A stretch of 64,000 nucleotides of DNA from Chitinophaga terrae (ex Kim and Jung 2007) (GTDB lineage: Bacteria > Bacteroidota > Bacteroidia > Chitinophagales > Chitinophagaceae), in assembly GCF_900107795.1 (NCBI RefSeq), contig NZ_FNRL01000019.1, positions 1 through 64,000 of the forward strand. The letters are read 5' to 3'. Under the pieces are notes generated by a model, which worked only from the letters and a program-made list of their open reading frames with translations, did not search any database and was not told the DNA's origin. This document shows, one piece after another, positions 1 through 6,967 of the stretch (the stretch's first letter is position 1; every line of letters begins with the position of its first letter). The position numbers were made by a program, and so were the translations under genes.

Positions 1-311
1 TTCAAAGCTTTTTTGCAATGACCTCCTTTGCGGCCTCCAAATCAAGGGCAAGATCAGCGTACATCCGCTTAAGCTTGCGGTTCTCTTCCTCCAGTTCCTT
101 TACGCGTTTCAGCTCGCTGCCCTCAAGGCCACCGTATCGCTGCCGCCATTTGTAAAATGAGGCCGGACTAACTCCGTGTTCGCGCGTAATCTCCTGAACA
201 CTTTTACCCGCCTCGAATTCCTTAAGAATCTTACTGATCTGCTCCGGGTTGAATCGTTTACCTTTCATAATACACTGTTAAAGTTATCAATCATTTTTCT
301 ATTCTCTAACA
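1..311 (-). mobile_element. End of an IS3-family insertion sequence
   Basis: The left part of an IS3-type element enters from the window start, with its OrfA transposase gene reading leftward out of the window. The outer end is placed near 311. The minus strand there starts TGTTAGAGAAT, fitting the TG...CA ends usual for IS3 elements, and a foreign ATPase reading frame begins directly beyond it. OrfB, the other terminal repeat and the target duplication lie outside the window, so the exact boundary is inferred. Confidence 0.7.
2..268 (-). CDS. IS3-family transposase OrfA (helix-turn-helix)
   Basis: An 88-residue protein of the IS3/IS911 OrfA type. Residues 7-45 form the DNA-binding helix-turn-helix (FNPEQISKILKEF, then SVQEITREHGVSPASFYKWR), the layout that recognises the IS ends. 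Residues 50-88 form a leucine-zipper-like coiled coil (VKELEEENRKLKRMYADLAL) used for multimerisation. In this family the DDE catalytic domain is in OrfB, made by frameshifting near the OrfA stop. Here the TGA is at 2-4, so OrfB is beyond the window. The ATG is about 45 bases inside the IS end, as usual. Length is normal and nothing looks broken. Confidence 0.9.
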   Translation of the reverse strand: MKGKRFNPEQISKILKEFEAGKSVQEITREHGVSPASFYKWRQRYGGLEGSELKRVKELEEENRKLKRMYADLALDLEAAKEVIAKKL

Positions 312-1273
312 GTCTTTTTTTAAGGGAAGCTTACAACATCACAAATGCAAATGCAACAATTGCCCGACTTAAAGCCGAAGTTGACAGCGAGAGCCTGCTT
401 TTGGATGGACTACAAAAAGCGATAGATGATTTCAACATGGATGAAGTGGTTGCTATATGCAAGTCCTATCAGGAGCTACTGACCGACCATATTGAAAAAA
501 TTCAACAAAAACTTGACAAGCTTAATACGAATAAAAAATTAGTCAAAACTATTTCCTTAAAATATGACTTTGATTATTCCGCCGCTTGGGAGCAAATAAT
601 AAGAGACTTTCAAAGACTATTTGAACCGGCAATTCGACAGTTTACTGTCAAGGCGAAATTTGATTCTCAACCTTTAGAACAACTCCTATTCCATATTAAA
701 AATATGGATGATCCAAGCCACGATAAATATTTGGAAGTGCTTGAGGCAGATCCTACACGATCAAATGCTAAGACTTTTTTGAAAGAGCTTTTTTCAGATC
801 CATCAAACTTTGAATTGTTTAAATTAATAATTAAACATGCATTGCACGATTATTTTACCTATAAAAAAATACTTGTTTACTATGATGGCAAGTCGATTGA
901 TATCGCCTCTTTTGGGCAGCGATGTACAGCCGCTTTAGTTATTCTCCTTTTATTGGGTAACAATCCTATTATCATTGACGAACCGGAAGCACACTTGGAC
1001 AGCATGTTGATTTCAAATTATCTTGTTGAGGTAATTAAAACAAGGAAAAATGAACGTCAGATTATTTTTGCGACCCACAATGCAAACTTTGTCATTAACG
1101 GCGACGCAGAATTGATTCACATACTGGAAGTTGATGACCATACAAACCTAACCATAATAAAAAGCACAACGATAGAAAACGATGCGACAAGAGACAACTT
1201 AGTTGCACTTGAAGGAGGACATGAAGCGTTCCAAAAAAGAGAGCATCGCTATTCCAATACACTAAAAGCATAA
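312..1273 (+). pseudogene. C-terminal part of an AAA/SMC-like ATPase cut by the IS
   Basis: About 320 codons of an ATPase lacking its N-terminus. Codons before about 311 belong to the insertion sequence. What remains is a coiled-coil-rich stretch, then the C-terminal half of an ABC/RecF-type ATPase: SFGQRCTAALVILLLLG (signature-like), NPIIIDEPEAHLD (Walker B plus catalytic Glu) and QIIFATHNANF (switch His). The Walker A P-loop is missing. The layout and the C-terminal GGHEAFQKRE tail resemble TrlF-type and defence-island ATPases; the family name is inferred from memory. It cannot be a working ATPase unless the N-terminal half, expected on the far side of the IS, is joined by precise excision. 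The gene ends with TAA at 1271-1273. Confidence 0.7.
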
Positions 1274-1330
1274 TACAATACCTGGTTCTGATGTACCTAA
1301 AGCGCGTACGACAGAAAAATAGATGCCAAC

Positions 1331-1552
1331 TTAGTTTGAAAAATGCTGTTTAGGGGCCAGGATAAGCGGAGCAAGGGAGAAGGCAACAATAAGCTGGTCT
1401 ATTTCATAAAGCTCCAAAATCCTTTGCCTAGCATGTGCTTCCGAGAGCAATAACACATTTTCTCTACCTATTGTTTGAAACCCCTGCCGGAGATAGGGGC
1501 GGGAATGGCGCGGCAGCAGCGCCTTTCCGGTTTTTACATTTAAATAATCTAA
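1331..1552 (-). pseudogene. Startless remnant reading frame, unrecognised
   Basis: An open frame of about 73 codons runs leftward from a stop at 1553-1555 to TAA at 1331-1333, with no in-frame ATG, GTG or TTG. Its translation looks like real protein (for example TGKALLPRHSRPYLRQGF, then ENVLLLSEAHARQRILELY and APLILAPKQHFSN), with mixed, non-repetitive composition. I do not recognise the family. Lying between a broken ATPase and a broken conjugation gene, it is probably the 3' end of a mobile-element gene whose 5' part was lost. Comparison with intact homologues would be needed to confirm it is not chance. Confidence 0.4.
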
Positions 1553-1627
1553 TCAGCTACTATAACTTTGGCCCAAAGTAACATCCGCTACCTTCACCGA
1601 TAGGTATTTTTCAGTCTTGTCTGATAG

Positions 1628-2038
1628 CCGATTTCAATAAGCAGATTACATTTTTTGTTAGCGCCTACTGTTAACCAAAGCAAGTCGGTTAATAGCAATG
1701 ATATTTCAATCAGCCATTCCTCGCAACTGGATTCGGCCATACCGGCTTCCAAGATAGCCCAGCTTAGCTCCGGCGAATTTGTGGGTATCGTTTCCGATAA
1801 TCCCGACCAGCGCATTGAGCAGAAAATGTTCCATTGCCAGATCATAAACGATGTAGAGGCAATAAAGAAAGAAGAAGCGGCATTCGTAGACCTGCCTGTC
1901 ACTAGAGATGTTACAGAAGAAGAAATACAGGCAAATTACCATGATATTAAAATGGATATGCAACTTATCATTCATACTGTGCTGGAAAAGATAAGAAATG
2001 ATCCTGGTTTAGCCCATCTGCTGATCCAGCGGGAATAA
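1628..2038 (+). pseudogene. C-terminal remnant of a MobC/TraG-type coupling protein
   Basis: The frame is open from a TAG at 1625-1627 to TAA at 2036-2038. The first possible start is a TTG at 1655, giving 127 residues. The stretch with SQLDSAIPASKIAQLSSGEF, GIVSDNPDQ and the tail IRNDPGLAHLLI matches the C-terminal region of the Bacteroidota MobC/TraG family of VirD4-like type IV coupling proteins, which bring relaxase-bound DNA to the conjugation channel. Full-length members are well over 500 residues and carry Walker A and B motifs, both absent here. This is therefore a 3' remnant of a former conjugative or mobilisable element. A strong hairpin terminator follows at 2051. Confidence 0.65.
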
Positions 2039-2050
2039 CATTGTTTAATA

Positions 2051-2084
2051 CAAAAGGCCGGCGCTGAAGGCGACCGGCCTTTTG
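2051..2084 (+). terminator. Rho-independent terminator-like hairpin
   Basis: A perfect 11-bp stem (CAAAAGGCCGG pairing with CCGGCCTTTTG) around a 12-base loop, 12 bases after the stop of the coupling-protein remnant. The stem's own A/T ends supply the U tract, so it could act in both directions. Confidence 0.75.
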
Positions 2085-2221
2085 TCATTTGTGGCAAATA
2101 AGCCTGTAGAGCTGTATGCTTCCTGCAAAGTTTAATAAGAATAGCCATGACAAGAACCTATGGCTAAATAGGCAGCCAAATGATCCTTTCATTCAAAAGC
2201 CAGGTAGGCGGTAAGCTACTG

Positions 2222-2433
2222 CTAGCGTCCTCTGTTGATCACCGACGGCTTTGTGTACCGGTCAAAGCCTATATCTGCCATTTTTGAAATATAATCATCC
2301 ACTCCGCCGAACCTTTTATTTCTAAAATATAGTAATGTCCTTCTGCAGATAGGGCCGATTTTTTGACTTGGGCAAAAATGGATCAGTGACGAGCCGCGTA
2401 ACCTTTCCTAAATACGGCGGAATTTGCATTCCT
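2222..2433 (-). pseudogene. Frameshifted 3' gene remnant, unrecognised
   Basis: Two minus-strand frames give protein-like sequence that joins near 2322-2330. The upstream frame (2433 down to a TAG at 2322-2324) reads IPPYLGKVTRLVTDPFLPKS then RPYLQKDITIF. The frame shifted by one base, ending with TAG at 2222-2224, reads RNKRFGGVDDYISKMADIGF then RYTKPSVINRGR. Together they look like the last 70 or so residues of one protein with a one-base frameshift, and the upstream part also ends at a stop. I do not recognise the family. It is best read as more debris of the mobile element at 300-2100. Confidence 0.35.
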
Positions 2434-2761
2434 TATTCATGCGATAACGAAGGGTCATATGCGCAAGAGGTCAAAAATTTTCAACGACTATATATGATAA
2501 CTATGTTAGGGGTTAAAGCAAACTCCTAAATTTCACTTTTTTACGGCGCCTATATAATTAAAACATTACCTCAAAACACCGATTGTAATATATGCTGTTG
2601 GTCTAATTGTTAAGATGTTATCTAACAATTAAAGATTAACATATTTCTGTAAAAAAATATTTCATGCCGCTACACCTGTTACTAGATTTTCTGTATCTAT
2701 GTAAAGTAGGAGTTATTCTTTTACTTAAGTGATTTTTATTTGCAACCTCAATCTATTTTGT
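2434..2761. other. AT-rich intergenic stretch with an inverted repeat
   Basis: No gene is supported here. The one structure seen is a perfect 9-bp inverted repeat, TAATTGTTA at 2604-2612 and TAACAATTA at 2623-2631, with a 10-base spacer, about 130 bases upstream of the first lipoprotein gene. It could be an operator or a weak hairpin. The drop in GC compared with the chromosome further right suggests acquired DNA. Confidence 0.4.
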
Positions 2762-3088
2762 ATGAAACTATTGTTTGTTACCTTGATTCCCATCTCTATT
2801 ATCTTACTTTCTTGTACTAAATCCACTAATAAATCAAAGGTAAAATACCATATAGCTGAAAAGAATATAACAATAAAAGTAGTTGATAATGAGAATAAAG
2901 GCACTCGCACTTTCATTTTACCAGATGGAAAAAAGATTCAAACCAAGATTCCTGAAATCAAGGACACAAGTTCTAAGGATTTATCCTATTCCGGAGTACA
3001 TATAAAATCAGAATTATTTGAAGATCCTGAGAATCTGCTACAGCAGGTTATTGATAGTAATTCCTCCGGGCCTACTTTACCTAGATAG
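2762..3088 (+). CDS. Small lipoprotein A of an uncharacterised operon
   Basis: 108 residues from the ATG at 2762, chosen over an upstream alternative start because it gives a clean lipoprotein signal: MKLLFVTLIPISIILLSC, with the lipobox Cys at residue 18. The mature protein is short and charged. Residues about 45-75 (VVDNENKGTRTFILPDGKKI) match a segment of the next gene (VIDNEQLGTRTFQYPNGKIV), so the two are paralogues sharing one module. The C-terminal half differs and is much shorter than in the neighbour. I do not recognise a named family. It is probably co-transcribed with the genes at 3134, 3861 and perhaps 4125. Location is predicted to be the periplasmic or outer-membrane face. The gene is very AT-rich. 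Confidence 0.7.
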   Translation: MKLLFVTLIPISIILLSCTKSTNKSKVKYHIAEKNITIKVVDNENKGTRTFILPDGKKIQTKIPEIKDTSSKDLSYSGVHIKSELFEDPENLLQQVIDSNSSGPTLPR

Positions 3089-3133
3089 GCATGCGAAAAT
3101 TCATTGAATTAATAAAGTCAAAAAATATTTGAT

Positions 3134-3802
3134 ATGCAAAAAATAGCAAGTGCTTTATATTTTGTAATGGTTATTATTTTTATTTCATGCTCTAAAAATG
3201 ATTTGCCCAAACCAATAACAAAACAGCAAAAAATAGTAAGAGATACTGTTAGAGTTATTGATAATGAACAACTGGGAACCCGTACATTCCAATATCCCAA
3301 TGGCAAAATAGTCACTATCCAAATCCCAAAAGATACCAACAACATGAAGGTAGTTGCCGGGGCCGGAATAGATACTACGGCAAGATCACAAATGGGAGAA
3401 GGAATAAATTTAAATAGGATCGGTTCTGTCGGTATATCGGAGACTATAAAGTTTAATAATCTTTTTTTTGACCCAGACCCAGAGGTTGACGGTTTGGGTT
3501 TTCCGCCAATACAGGTATTGTTTATAGCCGGTTTGGTGTACAATGACGAAGTCCCAACTGTTATTGACGAGGTCGAATATGCCAGGGTAGAATTAACTCC
3601 AAGATCGATGTACTATGAAGATCCATTGACTGGTGATACCAGAAGTGCAGGTGTAGCGAACCAAGTTTATGGAATAATGAGTAGTTTACCAAATAGCTCG
3701 GTTCAAATTCTTTATCATTATATTGTGACAGTAGTATATATAATTAATGATTTTCCAAGTTATCGTACATATCTTTTTGACAAGGTCCAAACATTTCCGT
3801 AA
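3134..3802 (+). CDS. Lipoprotein B, paralogue of the preceding gene
   Basis: 222 residues with a lipoprotein signal peptide (MQKIASALYFVMVIIFISC, Cys at residue 19) followed by a short linker. Residues about 35-65 repeat the module of the 2762 gene (DNEQLGTRTFQYPNGKIVTI). The rest, about residues 75-222, is unique to this copy, with GAGIDTTARSQMGEG and an aromatic, beta-rich C-terminus but no catalytic motif I can identify. The start lies 45 bases after the previous stop, so one transcript is likely. Family unknown. A shared module on unequal C-termini in tandem suggests duplication and divergence, as seen in surface-antigen or toxin-immunity lipoproteins; that role is only a guess. Confidence 0.75.
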   Translation: MQKIASALYFVMVIIFISCSKNDLPKPITKQQKIVRDTVRVIDNEQLGTRTFQYPNGKIVTIQIPKDTNNMKVVAGAGIDTTARSQMGEGINLNRIGSVGISETIKFNNLFFDPDPEVDGLGFPPIQVLFIAGLVYNDEVPTVIDEVEYARVELTPRSMYYEDPLTGDTRSAGVANQVYGIMSSLPNSSVQILYHYIVTVVYIINDFPSYRTYLFDKVQTFP

Positions 3803-3860
3803 TATTGTAATGGTGACAGTTACCACAATGTATAAATGAAATAGCAATCAATTCATAGTT

Positions 3861-4124
3861 ATGATGAAAAAGTTTTTTGCAGCTACAATTTCAATAATAC
3901 AGCGTCGTGCAAGAGATCGTGATATTTATATCTCGCAAGTTGATATTGCCAGTGCACTAAATTTATCTCACGAACTGTTTAACCAATATTTTGTATCGGA
4001 TGAGGCACCTGAAGAAGTATTTAAACTATTAGAAAAACATTTCGGTGAGTATTTAGGTACGGGTAAGATCCGTTGGGAAATTAAGCAAGAAGAAATCGAC
4101 TTACCAGATCCGGATGATGAATAA
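3861..4124 (+). CDS. Small cytoplasmic protein, unknown function
   Basis: 87 residues without signal or membrane segment. The N-terminus is basic (MMKKFFAATISIIQRRARDR) and the C-terminus very acidic (EEIDLPDPDDE). Residues about 24-60 (YISQVDIASALNLSHELFNQ, then VFKLLEKHF) have the helix pattern of a small helix-turn-helix or helical-bundle fold, so DNA binding is possible but unproven. It follows the lipoprotein-B gene after 58 bases, and a 40-codon frame starts immediately after its stop. The start could be either of two adjacent ATG codons. I do not recognise the family. Confidence 0.65.
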   Translation: MMKKFFAATISIIQRRARDRDIYISQVDIASALNLSHELFNQYFVSDEAPEEVFKLLEKHFGEYLGTGKIRWEIKQEEIDLPDPDDE

Positions 4125-4247
4125 ATGGAAGAGTTCGATTGTTTAATTTTATTACAACTACAGCATATTGTGTCTATTTTCGACGATTTTTATTCATTTA
4201 TTATATCAGTCTCTTGGCAATTCAAGAACCATTATCTTAATAGATAG
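4125..4247 (+). CDS. Possible 40-residue protein
   Basis: An ATG abuts the TAA of the 87-residue gene (TAAATG at 4122-4127) and opens 40 codons to TAG at 4245-4247. The product is hydrophobic and aromatic, with FDCLILLQLQHIVSIFDDFY followed by SFIISVSWQF and a basic end (KNHYLNR). It could be a small membrane-associated peptide read by translational coupling, or chance. The hairpin at 4261 closing the operon right after it favours inclusion in the same transcript. Confidence 0.35.
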   Translation: MEEFDCLILLQLQHIVSIFDDFYSFIISVSWQFKNHYLNR

Positions 4248-4260
4248 AAAGCTTTAAAAA

Positions 4261-4305
4261 ATAATACCTGTTGCTATTAAATGCGATCATAGCAGCAGGT
4301 ATTAT
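4261..4305 (+). terminator. Hairpin closing the small lipoprotein operon
   Basis: ATAATACCTG-T-TGCTA pairs with TAGCA-G-CAGGTATTAT: 15 pairs with one T-G position, around a 13-base loop. No long U tract follows, but the AT-rich base of the stem makes it terminator-like. Confidence 0.55.
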
Positions 4306-4476
4306 CCAAATCTACCAGAAATATCAAAAGTTAACCTGTTATCTAAGCGCTTTCCCGGTTGTATTCGTACCCCCCTTTTAGCTCCACGTAATGCTTGTTG
4401 CTATATACCTATACATTAATGCATGTGGAAGGATTGGGAGGCGCATATGCCCGCTACACATATCAATACGCCAAGC

Positions 4477-4821
4477 TCAATACTTCTTTAGCGCCTTTGC
4501 CAGCATGGTTACAAGCTGATGATAAGCGTCTAACGGTGTGACCATTTTACCGGTTATCAGCGAAAACTTGCGCTGTACTGTATATTGCTGCTGTAGCTGA
4601 AGCCTGATAGCAGCAACAGCTTCGGGATCGCCCAGTCCAAACTGGGCGCCGTACCTTGCCAGAAACTGGTTATAGGCCCTTGTAGCATCCGGTTTTTTGG
4701 ACTGCGACAGCTTTTTTAAATCAGCCTTTATTCCGTCCAACATAGCCCTTGCCTTCTCTGACCCGGTATCGGCCACATAAGAGAGCTGGCGAAAGCGGTT
4801 TTGCGGCAGTTTCTTATATTT
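4477..4821 (-). pseudogene. Orphan C-terminal fragment in frame behind tetR
   Basis: The frame is open from the codon directly after the tetR stop down to 4477, with no ATG; a GTG at 4776 would give 99 residues. The open part before the GTG (KKLPQNRFRQLSYV) also looks coding, suggesting the real protein was longer. Content is helical (GIKADLKKLSQSKKP, FLARYGAQFGLGDPEAVAAI, HQLVTMLAKALKK). It is not part of TetR, which is already of normal length. I do not recognise the family. Its GC content is above that of the flanking AT-rich genes, consistent with different origins and a deletion junction near 4820. Confidence 0.45.
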
Positions 4822-5424
4822 TTATCCAACAAATACAGGCATTAGTATTTCGTCTACCATCATTGTAAGTCGTTTTTTAGAGATATTGGTTGGTCTGATA
4901 AGATTTTCAGTTCGTATCAGGTCGTAAGGCAGCATTAAGGTTATTGGGCTTATTTTTCTAATTTTTTCCCCTCTTTTTTCTGCGTTTGCCAAAATTTTTT
5001 TTGTTGCATTCAGGTGTTTTTCAACAGCTTGTTTGTGAATAAGAAGTTCGTTATTATCATTTTTATCTTGTGCTCTAAGAAAATAGTAATTGTTTATTAT
5101 TTCAGCACCGATTTCGGTATGAACTTTTTGGTAAACGGTTAAAAGCTGTAATAAATCTTTTCGCAGGCTCCCATTGTCTTTTAATTCATCAAAAAACGCT
5201 CCGTCAAACAACTTTTTGGCTTTGTAAGAATAGATGTCTTGCAACAAGTCAAAGGGGGTTGACCATCTTCTGTATAAAACTGTTCTGCTTGTTCTAGCTT
5301 CATCAGCTATTTGCTGAAAAGTCAGATTAGTTAATTTGGTTGTCGTAGCCAGCTTCATTGTTGCATTATACAGGCTTTCCAATAATTCATCACCACGTCT
5401 TCGGCTATTTTCGGTTTTGTTCAT
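4822..5424 (-). CDS. TetR-family transcriptional regulator
   Basis: 200 residues, normal for TetR repressors. Residues 36-54 form the recognition helix-turn-helix (FQQIADEARTSRTVLYRRW), followed by a variable ligand-binding helical domain including ILANAEKRGEKIRKISPI and the C-terminal dimer helices. It is divergent from the flavin-binding-protein gene at 5531. The 106-base gap holds a perfect 12-bp inverted repeat, the likely operator for both genes. Such pairs usually respond to a small toxic molecule handled by the neighbour; the ligand is unknown. The gene is AT-rich, like its divergent partner. Confidence 0.9.
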   Translation of the reverse strand: MNKTENSRRRGDELLESLYNATMKLATTTKLTNLTFQQIADEARTSRTVLYRRWSTPFDLLQDIYSYKAKKLFDGAFFDELKDNGSLRKDLLQLLTVYQKVHTEIGAEIINNYYFLRAQDKNDNNELLIHKQAVEKHLNATKKILANAEKRGEKIRKISPITLMLPYDLIRTENLIRPTNISKKRLTMMVDEILMPVFVG

Positions 5425-5459
5425 ATCCTTTTTTTACAAAGATAGAAAATTGGGAACAT

Positions 5460-5507
5460 TTTGTATCTTATTTGATAAATCTTACTACCTTTGAGATAAG
5501 ATACAAA
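5460..5507. promoter_or_regulatory. 12-bp inverted repeat over a TAnnTTTG promoter
   Basis: TTTGTATCTTAT (5460-5471) and ATAAGATACAAA (5496-5507) are perfect inverted copies separated by 24 bases. Between them TACCTTTG at 5486-5493 fits the Bacteroidota -7 element TAnnTTTG, with a TTTG at 5460-5463 as a -33 candidate 22 bases upstream. Repressor bound to the repeat would cover both promoter elements of the 5531 gene. On the other strand TATCTTTG (5444-5437) is a -7 candidate for tetR. The site is seen; binding by the adjacent TetR protein is inferred. Confidence 0.65.
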
Positions 5508-5530
5508 TTGAACCTTAAAGTTGAGCGAAA

Positions 5531-5986
5531 ATGGATATAGTAAAACAACAAAATAATTTGTGCACAGACGCATTGAGAGAATTTTTCGAAAGTCATCACG
5601 ATAAATTCCTGTGTACAGTCAATAAAAATGGCGAACCGTCAATCGCTTTAATGGGAACGCCACGACTAAACGCAGATGGCAATATTGAATTGGAATTGAG
5701 CGACAATCCGTCTGTCTCTTTAAATAATATCCAGGAAAACAAATCAGTGGTTTTCTTAGTATATGAGCCAGCCGCGAGAGCAAGAGATTATAAAGGTGTG
5801 CGGATTTATGCCGAAGCTATTGAAATATTGACGCAAGGCGAAAAGTTGGAAAACATCAGGGAAAAACTAAGAGCCAAATTTGGTGATGAGAAAGCAGACG
5901 AGTTAGTAGCAACTGCGACTTTCAGTATTAAAAAATTGCGTCCGGTTATTGATAGAGGCCAGCTTTGGAATGAGCCGCCATTTTGA
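5531..5986 (+). CDS. Pyridoxamine 5'-phosphate oxidase-like flavin-binding protein
   Basis: 151 residues with the split-barrel fold pattern of the PNPOx-like family: an N-terminal helix, then FLCTVNKNGEPSIALMGTPR (strands 1-2 with the usual NG-P turn), LELSDNPSVSLNNIQENKSV and VFLVYEPAARARDYKGVRIY (strands near the flavin site). Such proteins bind FMN, F420 or haem and often reduce small molecules; true PNPOx substrate residues are not evident. It is divergent from tetR and probably repressed by it, suggesting a detoxification role. Start at the ATG 5531, 24 bases after the operator repeat. Confident of family, not of substrate. Confidence 0.85.
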   Translation: MDIVKQQNNLCTDALREFFESHHDKFLCTVNKNGEPSIALMGTPRLNADGNIELELSDNPSVSLNNIQENKSVVFLVYEPAARARDYKGVRIYAEAIEILTQGEKLENIREKLRAKFGDEKADELVATATFSIKKLRPVIDRGQLWNEPPF

Positions 5987-6134
5987 AACATTTAATTTTT
6001 AAATGACGGATTTGCGGATCGGTTGTGTAGGCTCCTGGACACAGTATAACATTGGATGATTTGAACCTGGGCTGTCTTGTAAACCTATCCCATTTCTAAA
6101 ACCCTTCACTGCTTACCCTCATGGCAAGATAGTT

Positions 6135-6161
6135 GTGAACACAGATCCAGCAAATGTTCAC
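6135..6161. promoter_or_regulatory. GTGAACA-n13-TGTTCAC inverted repeat
   Basis: A perfect 7-bp inverted repeat with half-sites 20 bases apart, 14 bases upstream of the DJ-1/PfpI gene start at 6176. The spacing of two helical turns suits a dimeric regulator. No regulator gene is adjacent to which it could be assigned. Confidence 0.4.
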
Positions 6162-6175
6162 TTAAATCATTTACC

Positions 6176-6865
6176 ATGAAAAAAATCCTGATGATTCTCA
6201 CCTCACATGAGGATATGGAAAACACCGACAGTAAAACCGGCGTTTGGCTCGGCGAATTTACCGATCCCTATTATGAATTTATTGATGCGGGTTATGAAGT
6301 GACACTGGCGAGCCCAAAGGGCGGCCGTCCGCCGGTTGATCCCATGAGTACGGTGACCGAAAATATTACCGCAGCCAACCGGCGTTTCCAGGATGATACA
6401 GTTGCACAACAAAAATTTAATAATACCCTCCGGCTGGAAGATGTTAGGACCGGGGAATTTGACGCACTGTTTTATCCGGGCGGTCATGGCCCGATTTGGG
6501 ATCTCGCCGGCAGTACCATAAGCGCCGAAATAATTCTGGATTATCTGGGCGCCGGTAAACCTGTTGCGGCTGTATGTCATGGGCCGGCTGCATTTATAAA
6601 AGTCGCGGAATTGCGGCCTGGATTTTTACAAGGTAAAAAGATTACTGGTTTTACCAATACCGAAGAGGTGCTCGCTTTTCGCAGTGATAACGTTCCCTAT
6701 AAACTGGAAACGAAGCTCAAGGAATTGGGAGCCTCGTTTCATTCGGCTGTTGTTCCTTTTACATCCCACATTGAGCGCGACGGTCTTCTGATCACAGGTC
6801 AAAATCCTTTGTCTGCTGGTCCGACAGCCAAAGCGCTTATCGGATTCTTGGAGCGAGGGGCTTAA
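6176..6865 (+). CDS. DJ-1/PfpI-family protein, Hsp31-like
   Basis: 229 residues covering the whole class I glutamine-amidotransferase-like fold of the DJ-1/PfpI superfamily. The nucleophile elbow is AAVCHGPAAF with Cys134 followed by His135, and the conserved acidic region is GVWLGEFTDPYYEF with Glu27. FDALFYPGGHGPIWDL (95-110) is the oxyanion loop. These features and the length fit the Hsp31/glyoxalase III branch, cytoplasmic enzymes that remove methylglyoxal or repair glycated protein. The gene stands alone, with an inverted repeat just upstream. Exact activity (glyoxalase, deglycase or chaperone) cannot be decided from sequence. Confidence 0.88.
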   Translation: MKKILMILTSHEDMENTDSKTGVWLGEFTDPYYEFIDAGYEVTLASPKGGRPPVDPMSTVTENITAANRRFQDDTVAQQKFNNTLRLEDVRTGEFDALFYPGGHGPIWDLAGSTISAEIILDYLGAGKPVAAVCHGPAAFIKVAELRPGFLQGKKITGFTNTEEVLAFRSDNVPYKLETKLKELGASFHSAVVPFTSHIERDGLLITGQNPLSAGPTAKALIGFLERGA

Positions 6866-6967
6866 GACGTGGTTCGAATGTCACAAAACGATTGCTCAGA
6901 AGGAGGATGTTTCCGGGGGAATCTCTACCGAAAAAAAACTAATTTGCCCCCGACATAAAATCATTTC

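Noticed and set aside
3118..3543. 141-codon frame antisense to lipoprotein B
   Set aside because: The plus-strand frame has a clear lipobox and a paralogous module with its neighbour; the antisense frame has neither.
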